From contig CAYUIQ010000092.1 of assembly GCA_964444795.1 (NCBI GenBank), positions 1 through 29,640 on the forward strand: a DNA stretch of 29,640 bases, written 5' to 3'. Source of the DNA: JABMRP01 sp964444795 (lineage in GTDB: Bacteria; Planctomycetota; Planctomycetia; Pirellulales; Thermoguttaceae). Both the position numbers and the translations under genes were made by a program. Below the pieces are notes generated by a model, which was not told the DNA's origin, did not search any database, and worked only from the letters and a program-made list of their open reading frames with translations. How positions within the stretch are numbered: the stretch's first letter is position 1; the number at the start of each line of letters is the position of its first letter. Positions 1-7,484 of the stretch are shown here, one piece after another.

Positions 1-4
1 CGAA

Positions 5-31
5 CTGGGGGCTTGCTGCGCTCGACCCCAG
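5..31. repeat. short hairpin, possible dispersed planctomycete repeat
   Basis: CTGGGG (5-10) is the reverse complement of CCCCAG (26-31), with a GC-rich loop between them. It lies just beyond the 3' end of the sigma factor gene. The loop text (GCTTGCTGCGCTCGA) resembles short palindromic repeats I associate with planctomycete genomes. There is no T-tract, so a terminator role is not supported. Copy number cannot be judged from one window. Confidence 0.4.
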
Positions 32-74
32 GCACCCCCGCCCATCATTCGGCTTGTTACGGAATACTAGCCGT

Positions 75-674
75 TCACCCTTCGCCCAGATCGAGCCCCG
101 TCTGGCGCATCTTGTTTCGGGCGCGGCTGAGCATCGGGCCGACGCTGTTCTCCGACATCCCCACCGTATCGCCGATCTCCCGATAGGTCTTGCCTTCCAG
201 GTGATACAAGCGGACGACCTTCGATTCGGTTCCGTCGAGTTCGGCCAAGAGGCGTTCGACCTGCTCGCGGTTGCTAATGCGTTGCTCCGGCGGCGGCGTG
301 GCGGCAACCGCGTTGGAATTGCCCTTGGCAGTGCCACCCTTGGCGGTGCCGTCACCAAGCCGGGCGGCCGATTTGCCGCGAAGAATTTCGCGCACGGATA
401 TCCGCCGCGAGATCACCGTGAGATAGGTTGCTAAACTGCTCTGACCACGAAAGTGGCGCAAGATAGCGAAATCGTTCTGGATGATCGCCAGGAAGACCTC
501 GGCGGCCAGATCTTCTCGTTCCTCGGGCGAGAGGCGTACGCTTCGCGCTTGGGCCGTATGATTGACTACGTGAACGACCAGTCCAAGAAACCGATCGACG
601 AAGTCCTCCCACGCCCGAGGCTTTCGCTGGAGACATCGGTCGAGCAGATTGCGGTCAATTTCAGAGAGTGCCAC
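75..674 (-). CDS. ECF-like sigma-70 family RNA polymerase sigma factor
   Basis: This is a probable alternative sigma factor of about 199 residues that directs RNA polymerase to a regulon not identifiable here. The N-terminal half looks like sigma region 2 (FLGLVVHVVNH, then EDLAAEVFLAII and FRGQSSLATYLTVISRR). The C-terminal half has a region 4 helix-turn-helix (RLYHLEGKTYREIGDTVGMS, then LSRARNKMR). A linker of about 45 residues rich in Gly, Ala and Thr joins them. I prefer the GTG at 672-674 (VALSEIDRNLL), because homologous planctomycete sigma factors begin with a similar sequence and an AGGGGAAG lies just upstream. An ATG at 764 or a start at 809 would add a poorly conserved extension. 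No anti-sigma gene is next to it. Family confident, start less so. Confidence 0.85.
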   Translation of the reverse strand: MALSEIDRNLLDRCLQRKPRAWEDFVDRFLGLVVHVVNHTAQARSVRLSPEEREDLAAEVFLAIIQNDFAILRHFRGQSSLATYLTVISRRISVREILRGKSAARLGDGTAKGGTAKGNSNAVAATPPPEQRISNREQVERLLAELDGTESKVVRLYHLEGKTYREIGDTVGMSENSVGPMLSRARNKMRQTGLDLGEG

Positions 675-1039
675 GCTACGCTTCCCCTGGTTGTCGGCGA
701 ATACCGTCGCGGGCGGTCCTTGCTGATGGGGGAGCACGGACAAAATGAAGTGGCCCGAAACCATGCTCACCCACCAATTATTGTAGCATCGAGGAGGGAA
801 ATGAAGCAAGGCGAACCCTCTGGGGACTTTGTGACGGGGGGGTGTCGCGGGGGCGGCTTGACACCTCTGGTGCCCCTCCCTAAGATTGCCCTACGGAGGC
901 GTCTTGGGATTCGTTAGCAAGTGCTTTGACGGCAAGGAGTTGGCTCCAATCAACCGCTCACGCGAATGCGGCGTCTCCCGGCACAAGTGCCGGGGCTAAA
1001 CTGACCAGGCTCGGGAAAACCCGAAGGAGAAACGTCCCC
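675..1039. other. intergenic region between divergent sigma factor and ferredoxin genes
   Basis: This 365-base gap holds the upstream regions of the sigma factor (-) and ferredoxin (+). The only element I can support is the sigma70-like promoter at 858-886. The part nearest the sigma gene (675-809) stays open in the sigma frame, so it could be an N-terminal extension rather than a leader. Confidence 0.5.
858..886 (+). promoter_or_regulatory. sigma70-like promoter for the ferredoxin gene
   Basis: A consensus -35 box TTGACA (858-863) is followed by exactly 17 bases and then TAAGAT (881-886), a 4/6 match to the -10 box. It points at the ferredoxin gene, whose ATG is about 150 bases downstream, implying a long 5' leader. 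Planctomycete promoters are poorly defined, so this is motif evidence only. Confidence 0.45.
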
Positions 1040-1324
1040 ATGACTCACGTCGTTTGCCAACCGTGTCACGACTGCAAGTACACCGATTGCGTCGAAGTCT
1101 GCCCGGTGGATTGCTTCTACGAGGGCGAGAAGATGCTCTACATTCACCCGGACGAGTGCATCGACTGCGAGGCGTGCGTTGCCGAATGCCCGGTCGACGC
1201 GATCTTCCTCGACGAAAACGTCCCGGACGAGTGGAACGAGTACATCCAACTCAATGCCGAGATGGCTACCCAGTGTGAAGTCATCACCGAGAAGAAGAAA
1301 CCCCTTTGCGAACCGGACGAATAG
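1040..1324 (+). CDS. fdxA: 7Fe ferredoxin ([3Fe-4S][4Fe-4S], FdxA type)
   Basis: This is a small cytoplasmic electron carrier of 94 residues. The core CKYTDCVEVCPVDCFYEG followed by HPDECIDCEACVAECP matches the Azotobacter FdI/FdxA family. Cysteines at 9, 12, 17, 21, 25, 40, 43, 46 and 50 cover all the expected ligands of one [3Fe-4S] and one [4Fe-4S] cluster, and C6 is an extra cysteine. The C-terminus is a little shorter than the roughly 107 residues of Azotobacter FdI. The start is fixed by AAGGAG at 1024-1029, ten bases before the ATG. An upstream in-frame extension is not conserved. It is monocistronic and convergent with the HNH gene. The redox partner is unknown. Confidence 0.95.
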   Translation: MTHVVCQPCHDCKYTDCVEVCPVDCFYEGEKMLYIHPDECIDCEACVAECPVDAIFLDENVPDEWNEYIQLNAEMATQCEVITEKKKPLCEPDE

Positions 1325-1331
1325 GCCGCGG

Positions 1332-1371
1332 CCTAATCGCTAGCCGTCTAATCGCTAATCGCCTAATCGCT
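1332..1371. repeat. four near-tandem copies of (C)TAATCGC
   Basis: The unit CTAATCGC occurs at 1333-1340, 1348-1355 and 1363-1370, and TAATCGC at 1356-1362. They fill the 50-base gap between the converging stop codons of the ferredoxin and HNH genes. It is a simple low-complexity repeat with no clear function and no strong hairpin. Confidence 0.6.
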
Positions 1372-1374
1372 GCC

Positions 1375-2010
1375 CTACACCAGCTCGACGGACCAATAGG
1401 CCTCGTCGAGGAAGGTCTTCCAGCTTTGGTATTTCGGGTTGTCCAGTTTGCAGGACAGCAGGGGACATCGCTCGGGTTTGGCGGCCGGGCGAATGAGCTT
1501 CATTTTCGCCTCTTTGGGAGTCCGCCCCCCTTTGCGCACGTTGCAGCGAACGCACGCGCAGACGAGGTTTCGCCAAGTCGTCTCGCCGCCGCGACTGCGG
1601 GGAACGACATGGTCCAAGCTTAACTCGCTGGTGGAAAAACGGCGTCCGCAGTACTGGCAACGATTGCCGTCCCGGGTGAAGATGTTGCGACGATTCAACC
1701 GCATCGTCAATTGGGGCCGGCGTTCGCAGGACAGAAGCCGGATGACCCTCGGTACTTGGAGGAGGAAGTTGACCGAGCGAATCCAGTCCTCGTCGGACTC
1801 ATCCAGTTCGGCCTTGAGTTGGCTGATTTCCCGCCACGACTGGAAGTCATAGTTGGCATACCGCCCGTCTTCGACGTCGATCACCTCGGCCAACTCGCGA
1901 AAGAGCAGCCCGACAGCCCGCCGCACGTTGACGATGTGGATCGCCACATAGAGCCGGTTGACCACCAGCACGCTGGACGAGAGGGCATTGACTCCGGTCG
2001 ACGTAACCAT
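1375..2010 (-). CDS. HNH endonuclease family protein
   Basis: This protein of about 211 residues has a C-terminal HNH nuclease domain: CQYCGRRF, then LSLDHVVPRSRGG, then NLVCACVRCNVRKGGRTP. The two CxxC pairs are the usual structural zinc site and DH is the catalytic start of the HNH motif. The N-terminal hundred residues (VVNRLYVAIHIVNVRRA, FRELAEVI) match a compact HNH family common in planctomycetes and cyanobacteria, of unknown biological role. I chose the ATG at 2010 (MVTSTGVN) because GGGAG lies at suitable spacing upstream. An ATG at 2061 and a GTG at 2121 are in-frame alternatives without good ribosome sites. No restriction-modification or phage partner adjoins it, so it need not be a defence gene. 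Confidence 0.85.
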   Translation of the reverse strand: MVTSTGVNALSSSVLVVNRLYVAIHIVNVRRAVGLLFRELAEVIDVEDGRYANYDFQSWREISQLKAELDESDEDWIRSVNFLLQVPRVIRLLSCERRPQLTMRLNRRNIFTRDGNRCQYCGRRFSTSELSLDHVVPRSRGGETTWRNLVCACVRCNVRKGGRTPKEAKMKLIRPAAKPERCPLLSCKLDNPKYQSWKTFLDEAYWSVELV

Positions 2011-2549
2011 CTCGCGGACTCCCGGGTAGGCTGCATCTCCGATTGGCCGTTGATCGTTCATTGTAGCCGGTTCGGCATCACCACGCGAGACTTTCGCCAA
2101 ATTGTCCTCGTCGGGACACAAGCGGGGGCGAGGACCGAGAAGAACAGGAAGTCTGAGTAGGGGGCGAAAACCGGCTCAAAATCCTCCCAAGAATGTGCAT
2201 ACGCATCGGCCGTGTGAATTTAGGGAAACTGGCCCAAATACGGTAAGGCGGCCACGGTTGCCGCGCGTTCTTCTCGCGGTGCGTCGCCACTCCCGGCATA
2301 CACGCCCCGGCAAACGGTCCACCGAACAAGCCATGTGCCGGCCCACGGGCGCGCGGAACACATTTCTTCGGCCGTGTCAAGTCGAATCCGGTCGTGACGG
2401 CGGATTTTGCATTCGTATCAGAACCCCCCAAGAAAATGCGACAGAACGCCTTGCACCGACTCTCGACTTGACAGTAGTATGAAATTTAGTGGGTTGCTTG
2501 CGGCGTTTCGACCGCCGGCGATGACCGGTGCAATTCGGGGAGCGAGACT
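2011..2549. other. intergenic region without a supported gene
   Basis: This stretch of about 540 bases lies between the divergent HNH (-) and zinc-ribbon (+) genes. Open frames on both strands are Arg/Pro/Gly-rich and show no family resemblance or ribosome site. A TTGACA hexamer lies about 80 bases before the zinc-ribbon start, but I cannot pair it with a convincing -10 box. The left 110 bases could be an N-terminal extension of the HNH protein. Confidence 0.5.
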
Positions 2550-2855
2550 ATGATTCGATATTCATGCGACCTCTGCAAGCGGGAACTCGATCCCGAAGAT
2601 CTTCGCTACGTTGTGAAGATGGAGATCCACGCGGCGCTGGATCCGTTGACCGAGGAGGACCCGGACGACGACCGCGATCATTTGCGTGAAATCGACGAAA
2701 TCATCGAACGCCTGGAAGACGCCGAAAGCGGTTCGGTCGGCAACGACGTCTACCAACAGCTTCGTTTCGATCTCTGCCCCGAATGCCGCAAGCGGTTTCT
2801 CAAACACCCCCTCGGTCACAACGCGGCCAAGCTGTTCGACTTCAGCGAGAACTGA
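2550..2855 (+). CDS. small zinc-ribbon conserved hypothetical protein
   Basis: This acidic protein of 101 residues begins with a CDLC knuckle (residues 6-9) and has a second, CPEC, near residue 76. Together they would form a four-cysteine zinc ribbon. Between them is a strongly acidic helical stretch (DPDDDRDHLREIDEIIERLEDAE). A GGGGAG ribosome site sits 7 bases before the ATG. The thermonuclease start follows 8 bases after the stop, so the two are probably cotranscribed. I recognise no characterised homologue. The fold suggests a small nucleic-acid or protein-binding adaptor. Confidence 0.8.
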   Translation: MIRYSCDLCKRELDPEDLRYVVKMEIHAALDPLTEEDPDDDRDHLREIDEIIERLEDAESGSVGNDVYQQLRFDLCPECRKRFLKHPLGHNAAKLFDFSEN

Positions 2856-2863
2856 ATCGGTTC

Positions 2864-3433
2864 ATGAGCCGTCGCACCCGCCGCCGTTTTCCTACGCGCC
2901 GCTGGCTCAGCCGGCAGAAGCCGATCGTCGCGGTGCTCGTTGTGGTCGCCCTGGTTGCGCTGCGGGTTTACCAGAAGTCCACGGAACCGCCGGCGCCGCC
3001 GGAGGCTCTTTCCGAGGGCATCCACGAGGTCGGGCGGGTCGTCGACGGCGACACGTTCCGCTTGACCAACAACGCCCCCATTCGACTCATCGGAGCCGAC
3101 ACGCCGGAAACGCAACCTCCCCGAGTCCCGAAGGATCGGCCGGCTCCCTGGGGACCGGAGGCCACCGAGTTCACCGAGCAGTTCCTCGCCGCCGGCGGTA
3201 ACCGGGTCCGCCTGCAATTCGACCGCGAGCGAATCGACAAGTACAAGCGTTTCCTGGCCTACGTTTGGGTCGGCGACAAGATGCTCAACGAGGAGTTGAT
3301 CCGCCAGGGGCTGGCCTGGGCGAAAACGGACTACAACTACTCTACTTCAAAGAAGACCCTATTTCGCCGGGCCGAAGAAGAAGCCCGAATTGCCCGGCGA
3401 GGCCTCTGGTCGGGTACCGACGGCCGCCAGTAG
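2864..3433 (+). CDS. membrane-anchored thermonuclease (SNase-like)
   Basis: This is a nuclease-family protein of 189 residues. A basic N-terminus (SRRTRRRFPTRRW) precedes one transmembrane segment (IVAVLVVVALVALRVY, about 21-36), so the catalytic domain should lie outside the cytoplasmic membrane. The SNase fold is clear: VVDGDTFRL, IRLIGADTPET, GPEATEF, and DKYKRFLAYVWVGDKMLNEELI. The active-site Arg-Glu-Arg triad of staphylococcal nuclease can be placed at the R of IRLIG, the E of GPEA and the R of DKYKR, so it is probably active on DNA or RNA with calcium. I use the ATG at 2864. The frame stays open upstream, but that part overlaps the preceding gene. Confidence 0.9.
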   Translation: MSRRTRRRFPTRRWLSRQKPIVAVLVVVALVALRVYQKSTEPPAPPEALSEGIHEVGRVVDGDTFRLTNNAPIRLIGADTPETQPPRVPKDRPAPWGPEATEFTEQFLAAGGNRVRLQFDRERIDKYKRFLAYVWVGDKMLNEELIRQGLAWAKTDYNYSTSKKTLFRRAEEEARIARRGLWSGTDGRQ

Positions 3434-3444
3434 CCCGGCGGGCT
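3432..3444 (+). terminator. weak hairpin terminator candidate after the thermonuclease gene
   Basis: AGCCC (3432-3436), loop GGC, GGGCT (3440-3444), followed by TCTTGT. The stem begins inside the thermonuclease stop codon. The stem is short and the T-run is weak. Confidence 0.3.
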
Positions 3445-3535
3445 TCTTGTGATGGTCCTTGGCTGTTGGTAGAATTTACCGTTTTCATCGGTATTACTCA
3501 CGAGCCGGGGATTTGGCGACGCAATCGATCATGGA

Positions 3536-3591
3536 AACCCGAAGCGTAAGCGAGGAGACCCGCCGCTGGTCCCTCGCTCACGCTTCGGGTT
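3536..3591. repeat. planctomycete REP-like palindromic repeat
   Basis: A 20-base arm at 3536-3555 (AACCCGAAGCGTAAGCGAGG) is the reverse complement, with one mismatch, of 3572-3591, with 16 bases between. It lies in the gap between the thermonuclease and the dehydrogenase. The arm sequence matches a palindromic repeat that I recall as widely dispersed in planctomycete intergenic regions, where its translation often yields spurious peptides. It could form a strong hairpin and act as a REP-type element, transcript stabiliser or attenuator. The rest of the gap (3434-3685) shows no gene. Confidence 0.75.
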
Positions 3592-3685
3592 ATAATAATC
3601 GGCCCGACAACAATCCGGATTAGAGTTGCCGAACGGGCATTGAACACAACGATTTCCATCAACTCCAGGAGGCGGGGAACCTGCC

Positions 3686-4756
3686 GTGAGCACCAGCGAT
3701 ACACTCAAAGTGGCCGTTATCGGCGGCGACGGAACCGGACCGGAAGTGGCCGCCGAAGGGGTCAAAGTCCTCAAAGCGATTGCCGCCGACGAAGGCATTG
3801 CCGTCGAACTGGAAGACTTCGATTACGGCGGAGACCGCTATCTGGCCACGGGTGAGATCCTGCCCGAGGGGGCCCTGGACCAGTTGCAAACCTTCGACGC
3901 GATTCTGCTCGGCGCGATCGGCCACCCCGACGTGGCCCCGGGGATTCTCGAACGCGGGTTGCTGCTGGATATGCGGTTCGCGATGGACCAGTACATCAAC
4001 CTGCGCCCGGTGAAACTCTACCCGGGTGTGGAAACGCCGTTGGCCGGCAAGGGCCCCGACGACATCGATTTCGTCGTCGTCCGCGAGAACACCGAAGACC
4101 TCTACGCCGGAGTGGGGGGATTTCTGAAGAAGGGCACCCCCGACGAAGTCGCCATGCAATCGGCCGTCTATACCCGCAAGGGATGCGAACGGTGTATCCG
4201 CTGGGCGTTCGACTTCACCCGAAAGCGTAACCAGAAGAAGATGCTCACGCTGGTGGCCAAGACCAACGTGCTGACCTATGGGCACGATCTCTGGTGGCGC
4301 GCTTTCCAGGACGTGGCCAAGGAATATCCGGACGTCAAGACCGACTACAACCACGTCGACGCCTGCTGCATGTGGATGGTAAAGAATCCCGAGTATTACG
4401 ACGTGATTGTCACGACCAACATGTTCGGCGACATCATCACCGATCTGGCGGGCATTCTGCAGGGTGGCATGGGTGTGGCCGCCGGCGGGAACATCAACCC
4501 CGAGCCGGGGGGTACCAGCATGTTTGAACCGATGGGTGGCAGCGCACCAAAGTACACCGGCAAGAACATGATCAACCCGATCGCCACCATCGCCGCGGTG
4601 GCCATGCTCCTGGAACAGGCCGGCCACGAAAAAGCCGCCACGCGCGTGGCCCAGGCCATCCAAACCGTCACCGGCACCAAGATGAAGAGCCAGGCCGCCG
4701 GCAAAATGGGCTACGGCACGACCGAAGTCGGCGATCTGGTCTGCGATGCACTGTGA
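3686..4756 (+). CDS. isocitrate/isopropylmalate dehydrogenase family protein, LeuB-like
   Basis: This is a 356-residue NAD(P)-dependent beta-decarboxylating dehydrogenase, cytoplasmic. It opens with VAVIGGDGTGPEV and carries the family signatures: LRPVKLYPG, VVRENTEDLYAG, the catalytic-Lys segment VAKTNVLTYG, the metal-binding segment NMFGDIITD, and the cofactor loop GGSAPKYTGKNMINPIATI. Length and pattern suit 3-isopropylmalate dehydrogenase (leucine synthesis), but NAD-isocitrate, homoisocitrate and tartrate dehydrogenases share them and no leu neighbours are present, so the substrate stays open. The start is GTG at 3686, with AGGAGG at 3667-3672 rather far (13 bases) upstream. No other in-frame start suits the conserved N-terminus better. 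Confidence 0.92.
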   Translation: MSTSDTLKVAVIGGDGTGPEVAAEGVKVLKAIAADEGIAVELEDFDYGGDRYLATGEILPEGALDQLQTFDAILLGAIGHPDVAPGILERGLLLDMRFAMDQYINLRPVKLYPGVETPLAGKGPDDIDFVVVRENTEDLYAGVGGFLKKGTPDEVAMQSAVYTRKGCERCIRWAFDFTRKRNQKKMLTLVAKTNVLTYGHDLWWRAFQDVAKEYPDVKTDYNHVDACCMWMVKNPEYYDVIVTTNMFGDIITDLAGILQGGMGVAAGGNINPEPGGTSMFEPMGGSAPKYTGKNMINPIATIAAVAMLLEQAGHEKAATRVAQAIQTVTGTKMKSQAAGKMGYGTTEVGDLVCDAL

Positions 4757-4776
4757 GGGCGTAACACGGAGTAGCC

Positions 4777-4792
4777 GAAGTCGTGAGACTTC
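4777..4792. repeat. short perfect palindrome
   Basis: GAAGTC, loop GTGA, GACTTC, 20 bases after the dehydrogenase stop. It resembles the core of another short repeat seen in planctomycete intergenic DNA. There is no T-run, so a terminator role is uncertain. Confidence 0.4.
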
Positions 4793-4836
4793 AGGGATAC
4801 CACAGACTACCCGAATTCCCACGAATCCGGCTACCA

Positions 4837-4871
4837 AAACCCTCGCACCCCCCGGGAGAGCTGTAGGGTTT
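4837..4871 (+). terminator. possible terminator-like inverted repeat
   Basis: AAACCCT (4837-4843) pairs with AGGGTTT (4865-4871), followed by a pyrimidine-rich tract. The loop is long (21 bases). It could end transcription from the dehydrogenase gene before the next operon. The remainder of 4757-4995 shows no gene. Confidence 0.25.
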
Positions 4872-4995
4872 CCCTTTCTTCAGCCCCGGGGTATCCTCAA
4901 ATAATGACACCGTGAGGCAGTCAGACTTCCCTCCCCCCGACTTACCCCCCATCCTCACTTGCTCTCCCTCCAACGACGACCAAAGGACACCGTTC

Positions 4996-6048
4996 ATGGC
5001 CAAACAACGCGTGAACTTCGGGGTCATCGGGGCCGGTGATCCCGTCTGCCAACGAGCGATCCCCGGCTTGATACGTACGAGAAACTGCAAACTGGTAGCT
5101 GTGGCGGCTGCCGACGATGCGAAGCGTCTGGCCAAGCAGTGGAACGCACCGGCGGCCTACGCGAAGGAGAAGGACCTGCTGGACGATCCGGCGGTCGAGG
5201 CCGTCTACATCGCCTCACCCACCTCGCAGCACCTTCGCCACATCCAAATGGCGGCCGGGGCGGGCAAACACGTCCTCTGCGAAAACCCGGCGGCCATGAA
5301 CCTCAAACAGGCCACCGACGCGGTCGAGGCCTGCCACGGCAACATGGTCTTCTTTCAGGAGGGCTACGCCGACAAGTTTCACGGGGCGCACGCGAAGATC
5401 AAGGAATTCCTCGACGGCGGGCATCTGGGGAAGATCGTTTCGTTGCGCGGCCGGCTGGCCGGGTGGTCGCCGCCGGTGGCCGGCAATTGGCGTCAGGACT
5501 CCCGAAAAGGGGGCGGGGCGGTCATGGCGCTGGCCACGCCGCTGGTGGATCTCTTGCAGCACTTCGCCGGGCCGATCCATCGCGTCGCGGCGATCAAGGG
5601 ACGGCTCGTGCATAACTACAACCGGGCCGAAGACGCCGCCACGTTGCTGTTGGAGTTCAAATCGGGCGCCCAGGCGACCGTCGACTGCTTCTTCTGCATC
5701 CCCGAGGCCGCCGGACCGAGCCGACTCGAAATCCATGGAACCCACGGGACGCTCTTGGCCGAGGGCACGATCAACAGCCCCAAACAGGGCAAGCTGGAAG
5801 GCCTTTTCGAGCTCCAAAGCCCGCCGGCCGACGACGATCCCTCGCGCCGGCCCAGCGGAAAGCTCGCCCGGATACCGTTTAAGACGGTCGACATCAACAA
5901 AGCCCAGTTCACCTATTTCGCCGACTGCATCCTACAGGGCTGGCCCCCGGCGGTTAACCACGGCCGAAATGCCGCGGCTACCGCGGCGATAACCGAAGCG
6001 GCCCTTCAATCGCACCGCTTCAAGAAAATAATTACGCTTCGACCATGA
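4996..6048 (+). CDS. Gfo/Idh/MocA-fold protein lacking catalytic residues (probable pseudo-oxidoreductase)
   Basis: This 350-residue protein has the Gfo/Idh/MocA architecture: an N-terminal Rossmann domain (NFGVIGAGDPV, then AVYIASPTSQHLRH) and a C-terminal alpha/beta domain. Key residues are missing. The EKP motif is CENPAA, so the catalytic Lys is Asn97. In the usual D-x-x-x-H helix after GGGA the residues are Ala178 and Pro182. The nucleotide loop GAGDPV also lacks the third small residue. Dehydrogenase activity is therefore unlikely, although dinucleotide or sugar binding may persist. AAAGGA at 4982-4987 supports the ATG at 4996. The stop overlaps the next start as ATGA, so it is translationally coupled to the RecA-like ATPase. 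Fold confident, function unknown. Confidence 0.85.
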   Translation: MAKQRVNFGVIGAGDPVCQRAIPGLIRTRNCKLVAVAAADDAKRLAKQWNAPAAYAKEKDLLDDPAVEAVYIASPTSQHLRHIQMAAGAGKHVLCENPAAMNLKQATDAVEACHGNMVFFQEGYADKFHGAHAKIKEFLDGGHLGKIVSLRGRLAGWSPPVAGNWRQDSRKGGGAVMALATPLVDLLQHFAGPIHRVAAIKGRLVHNYNRAEDAATLLLEFKSGAQATVDCFFCIPEAAGPSRLEIHGTHGTLLAEGTINSPKQGKLEGLFELQSPPADDDPSRRPSGKLARIPFKTVDINKAQFTYFADCILQGWPPAVNHGRNAAATAAITEAALQSHRFKKIITLRP

Positions 6049-6935
6049 GCGACAACGGACGACTTTCCACCGGCGTCGACGGACTCGACGCCCTGCTCGG
6101 CGGCGGGCTGCTGCCAGGCACGCTCACCGTGGTCGTCGGTTCCACCGGCATCGGCAAAACCCAACTCGGGCTGCAATTCGCCCACGCCGGACTCCCGCAA
6201 GAAGGCCGCCGCGGTCTGGTTTTCGACATGAGTGCTCGGGGCGATTCCCAGAATCACGCCGAGTACGCCCGGCGGATGTTCGATTGGTCGCTGGAAGTGG
6301 TTCCGCCGCAAGATCGTGTCGAGTTGGACGGGTTCTTCCGCGACGGCGTCTCTCGGGGTGATTACCTCCATGTATTCGATCGTGCCGGCGGTCGCGTGAC
6401 TCGCGACGACATGAACTTCGACTCGTGGCAAGACTGGCAGGCGGAACTCGCGCGGCGGCTGGGCGTCTCGATTGCCTTCTTCTACGGCAACTTCACTCGC
6501 GGCACGCGCCGGGCGGTGATCGACGGGATCGAACCGGCCGATCGCCCCTCCGATTCGATCCAGTTCGAGTTGTTCGAGTACATCTACCACCAGATCCTCC
6601 GCAAGGACGCCGAGTGGGTCGCCCGGGATCTCTTCCGGCAGCACTACCGCCGAAACGCCGCGGACGTGGCCGCCCACCATTACGATCCGGCGCGGATCGG
6701 ATGCATGCTCCTCTGCACGTCCCACGAAGTCACCCTCGACGACATGCTCGGTCGCCCCCTGGACCAAGGCGACGTGCTTTCCGGCGCCAACACGATTCTC
6801 TACCTGGGCAAGGTCCGCCAGGGCAACCGTTTCAGCCGAGCCCTGTACGTCGGCAAACACCGGGGCAGCCGCTGCGTCGATGAGATCGTCCCCTTTACGA
6901 TCGACGACCGGGGTGTTCAGCTTTCAGACACGTGA
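6045..6935 (+). CDS. RecA/KaiC/RAD55-like ATPase
   Basis: This 296-residue P-loop ATPase starts with the KaiC/RadA-type opening STGVDGLDALLGGGLLPG. Walker A is GSTGIGKT (32-39) and the likely Walker B is RAVIDG, with Asp160. It has one ATPase domain, with a charged insertion in the middle (about 90-190) not typical of KaiC. The C-terminus carries GANTILYLGKV and RALYVGKHRG, which fit the later strands of a RecA fold. The start overlaps the upstream gene (ATGA). Family members act in DNA transactions or as signalling ATPases. The pairing with a catalytically dead oxidoreductase argues against simple recombination, but no function can be assigned. Confidence 0.85.
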   Translation: MSDNGRLSTGVDGLDALLGGGLLPGTLTVVVGSTGIGKTQLGLQFAHAGLPQEGRRGLVFDMSARGDSQNHAEYARRMFDWSLEVVPPQDRVELDGFFRDGVSRGDYLHVFDRAGGRVTRDDMNFDSWQDWQAELARRLGVSIAFFYGNFTRGTRRAVIDGIEPADRPSDSIQFELFEYIYHQILRKDAEWVARDLFRQHYRRNAADVAAHHYDPARIGCMLLCTSHEVTLDDMLGRPLDQGDVLSGANTILYLGKVRQGNRFSRALYVGKHRGSRCVDEIVPFTIDDRGVQLSDT

Positions 6936-6964
6936 CGACGCGGCGAGCTTGGTGCCCAAAGAAG

Positions 6965-7234
6965 CTACCTGGCCCCCCGGCTCTCCAGCCATCGCTTGAA
7001 GGACGACTGGCTTTCTCCAGACGGTTTACCCGCGAGCAGATTCTCGATACTGACGTCCTCGTCCAACTCCGGCCAGTGAATTCCCCGGCCGCCGCCCACA
7101 AACCGCCACTGTTTGCGTTCCTCGTCGGTTCCATGGGCAAGCCGAGGATACCAGCCCACGGGCACCGAGATCGTGCGACCGTCGCGCAGTTCGACCGATA
7201 GCGTATCGCCCGTCACTTCCACTTGCTCGGCCAT
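6965..7234 (-). CDS. DUF2442 domain protein
   Basis: This small protein of 89 residues has the DUF2442 pattern: LRDGRTISVPVGWYPRL, then GIHWPELDEDVSIENLLAG. It follows the DUF4160 gene by 13 bases on the same strand. That arrangement is commonly seen, and is sometimes proposed to be a toxin-antitoxin-like or regulatory pair, which is inference. The start is the ATG at 7234. The open frame extends upstream through the DUF4160 gene, but that part is out-of-frame shadow. The ribosome site is weak, so translation may be coupled to the upstream gene. Confidence 0.85.
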   Translation of the reverse strand: MAEQVEVTGDTLSVELRDGRTISVPVGWYPRLAHGTDEERKQWRFVGGGRGIHWPELDEDVSIENLLAGKPSGESQSSFKRWLESRGAR

Positions 7235-7247
7235 CGGCGTCGATGTG

Positions 7248-7484
7248 TCAGTGGTCGAAGAATTCATTCCAACTTTCCATGAACTGGTGCTGATGTTGCA
7301 GGACGAGTCTCTCGATTCGACGGATGTCGCTCCGCGCGATACCATGGCTCCCTTGCAGGCGGACTGGATCAAGCCAGAACTTGGCTTCACCATCACCCCG
7401 CTCGACATGAACGTGAGGGGGCTCGTCCCTGTCGCCTGCATAGAAGAAGAATCGATACGGACCGCTTCGTAGAACGGTTGGCAT
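7248..7484 (-). CDS. DUF4160 domain protein
   Basis: This 78-residue protein matches the DUF4160 pattern: an N-terminal MPTVLRSGPYRFFFYAGD, the signature EPPHVHVERGDGEAKFWLDP, and a helical tail (RRIERLVLQHQHQFMESWNEFF). It is probably the first gene of a two-gene unit with DUF2442. The biochemical role of DUF4160 is not established. No strong ribosome site precedes the ATG at 7484. Confidence 0.87.
   Translation of the reverse strand: MPTVLRSGPYRFFFYAGDRDEPPHVHVERGDGEAKFWLDPVRLQGSHGIARSDIRRIERLVLQHQHQFMESWNEFFDH

Noticed and set aside
1375..2010. HNH gene as part of a restriction or phage-defence system
   Set aside because: No methyltransferase, helicase, reverse transcriptase or phage genes adjoin it.
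3591..3596. TATAAT in front of the dehydrogenase gene as a -10 box
   Set aside because: No -35-like hexamer at suitable distance. The region upstream is the palindromic repeat itself.
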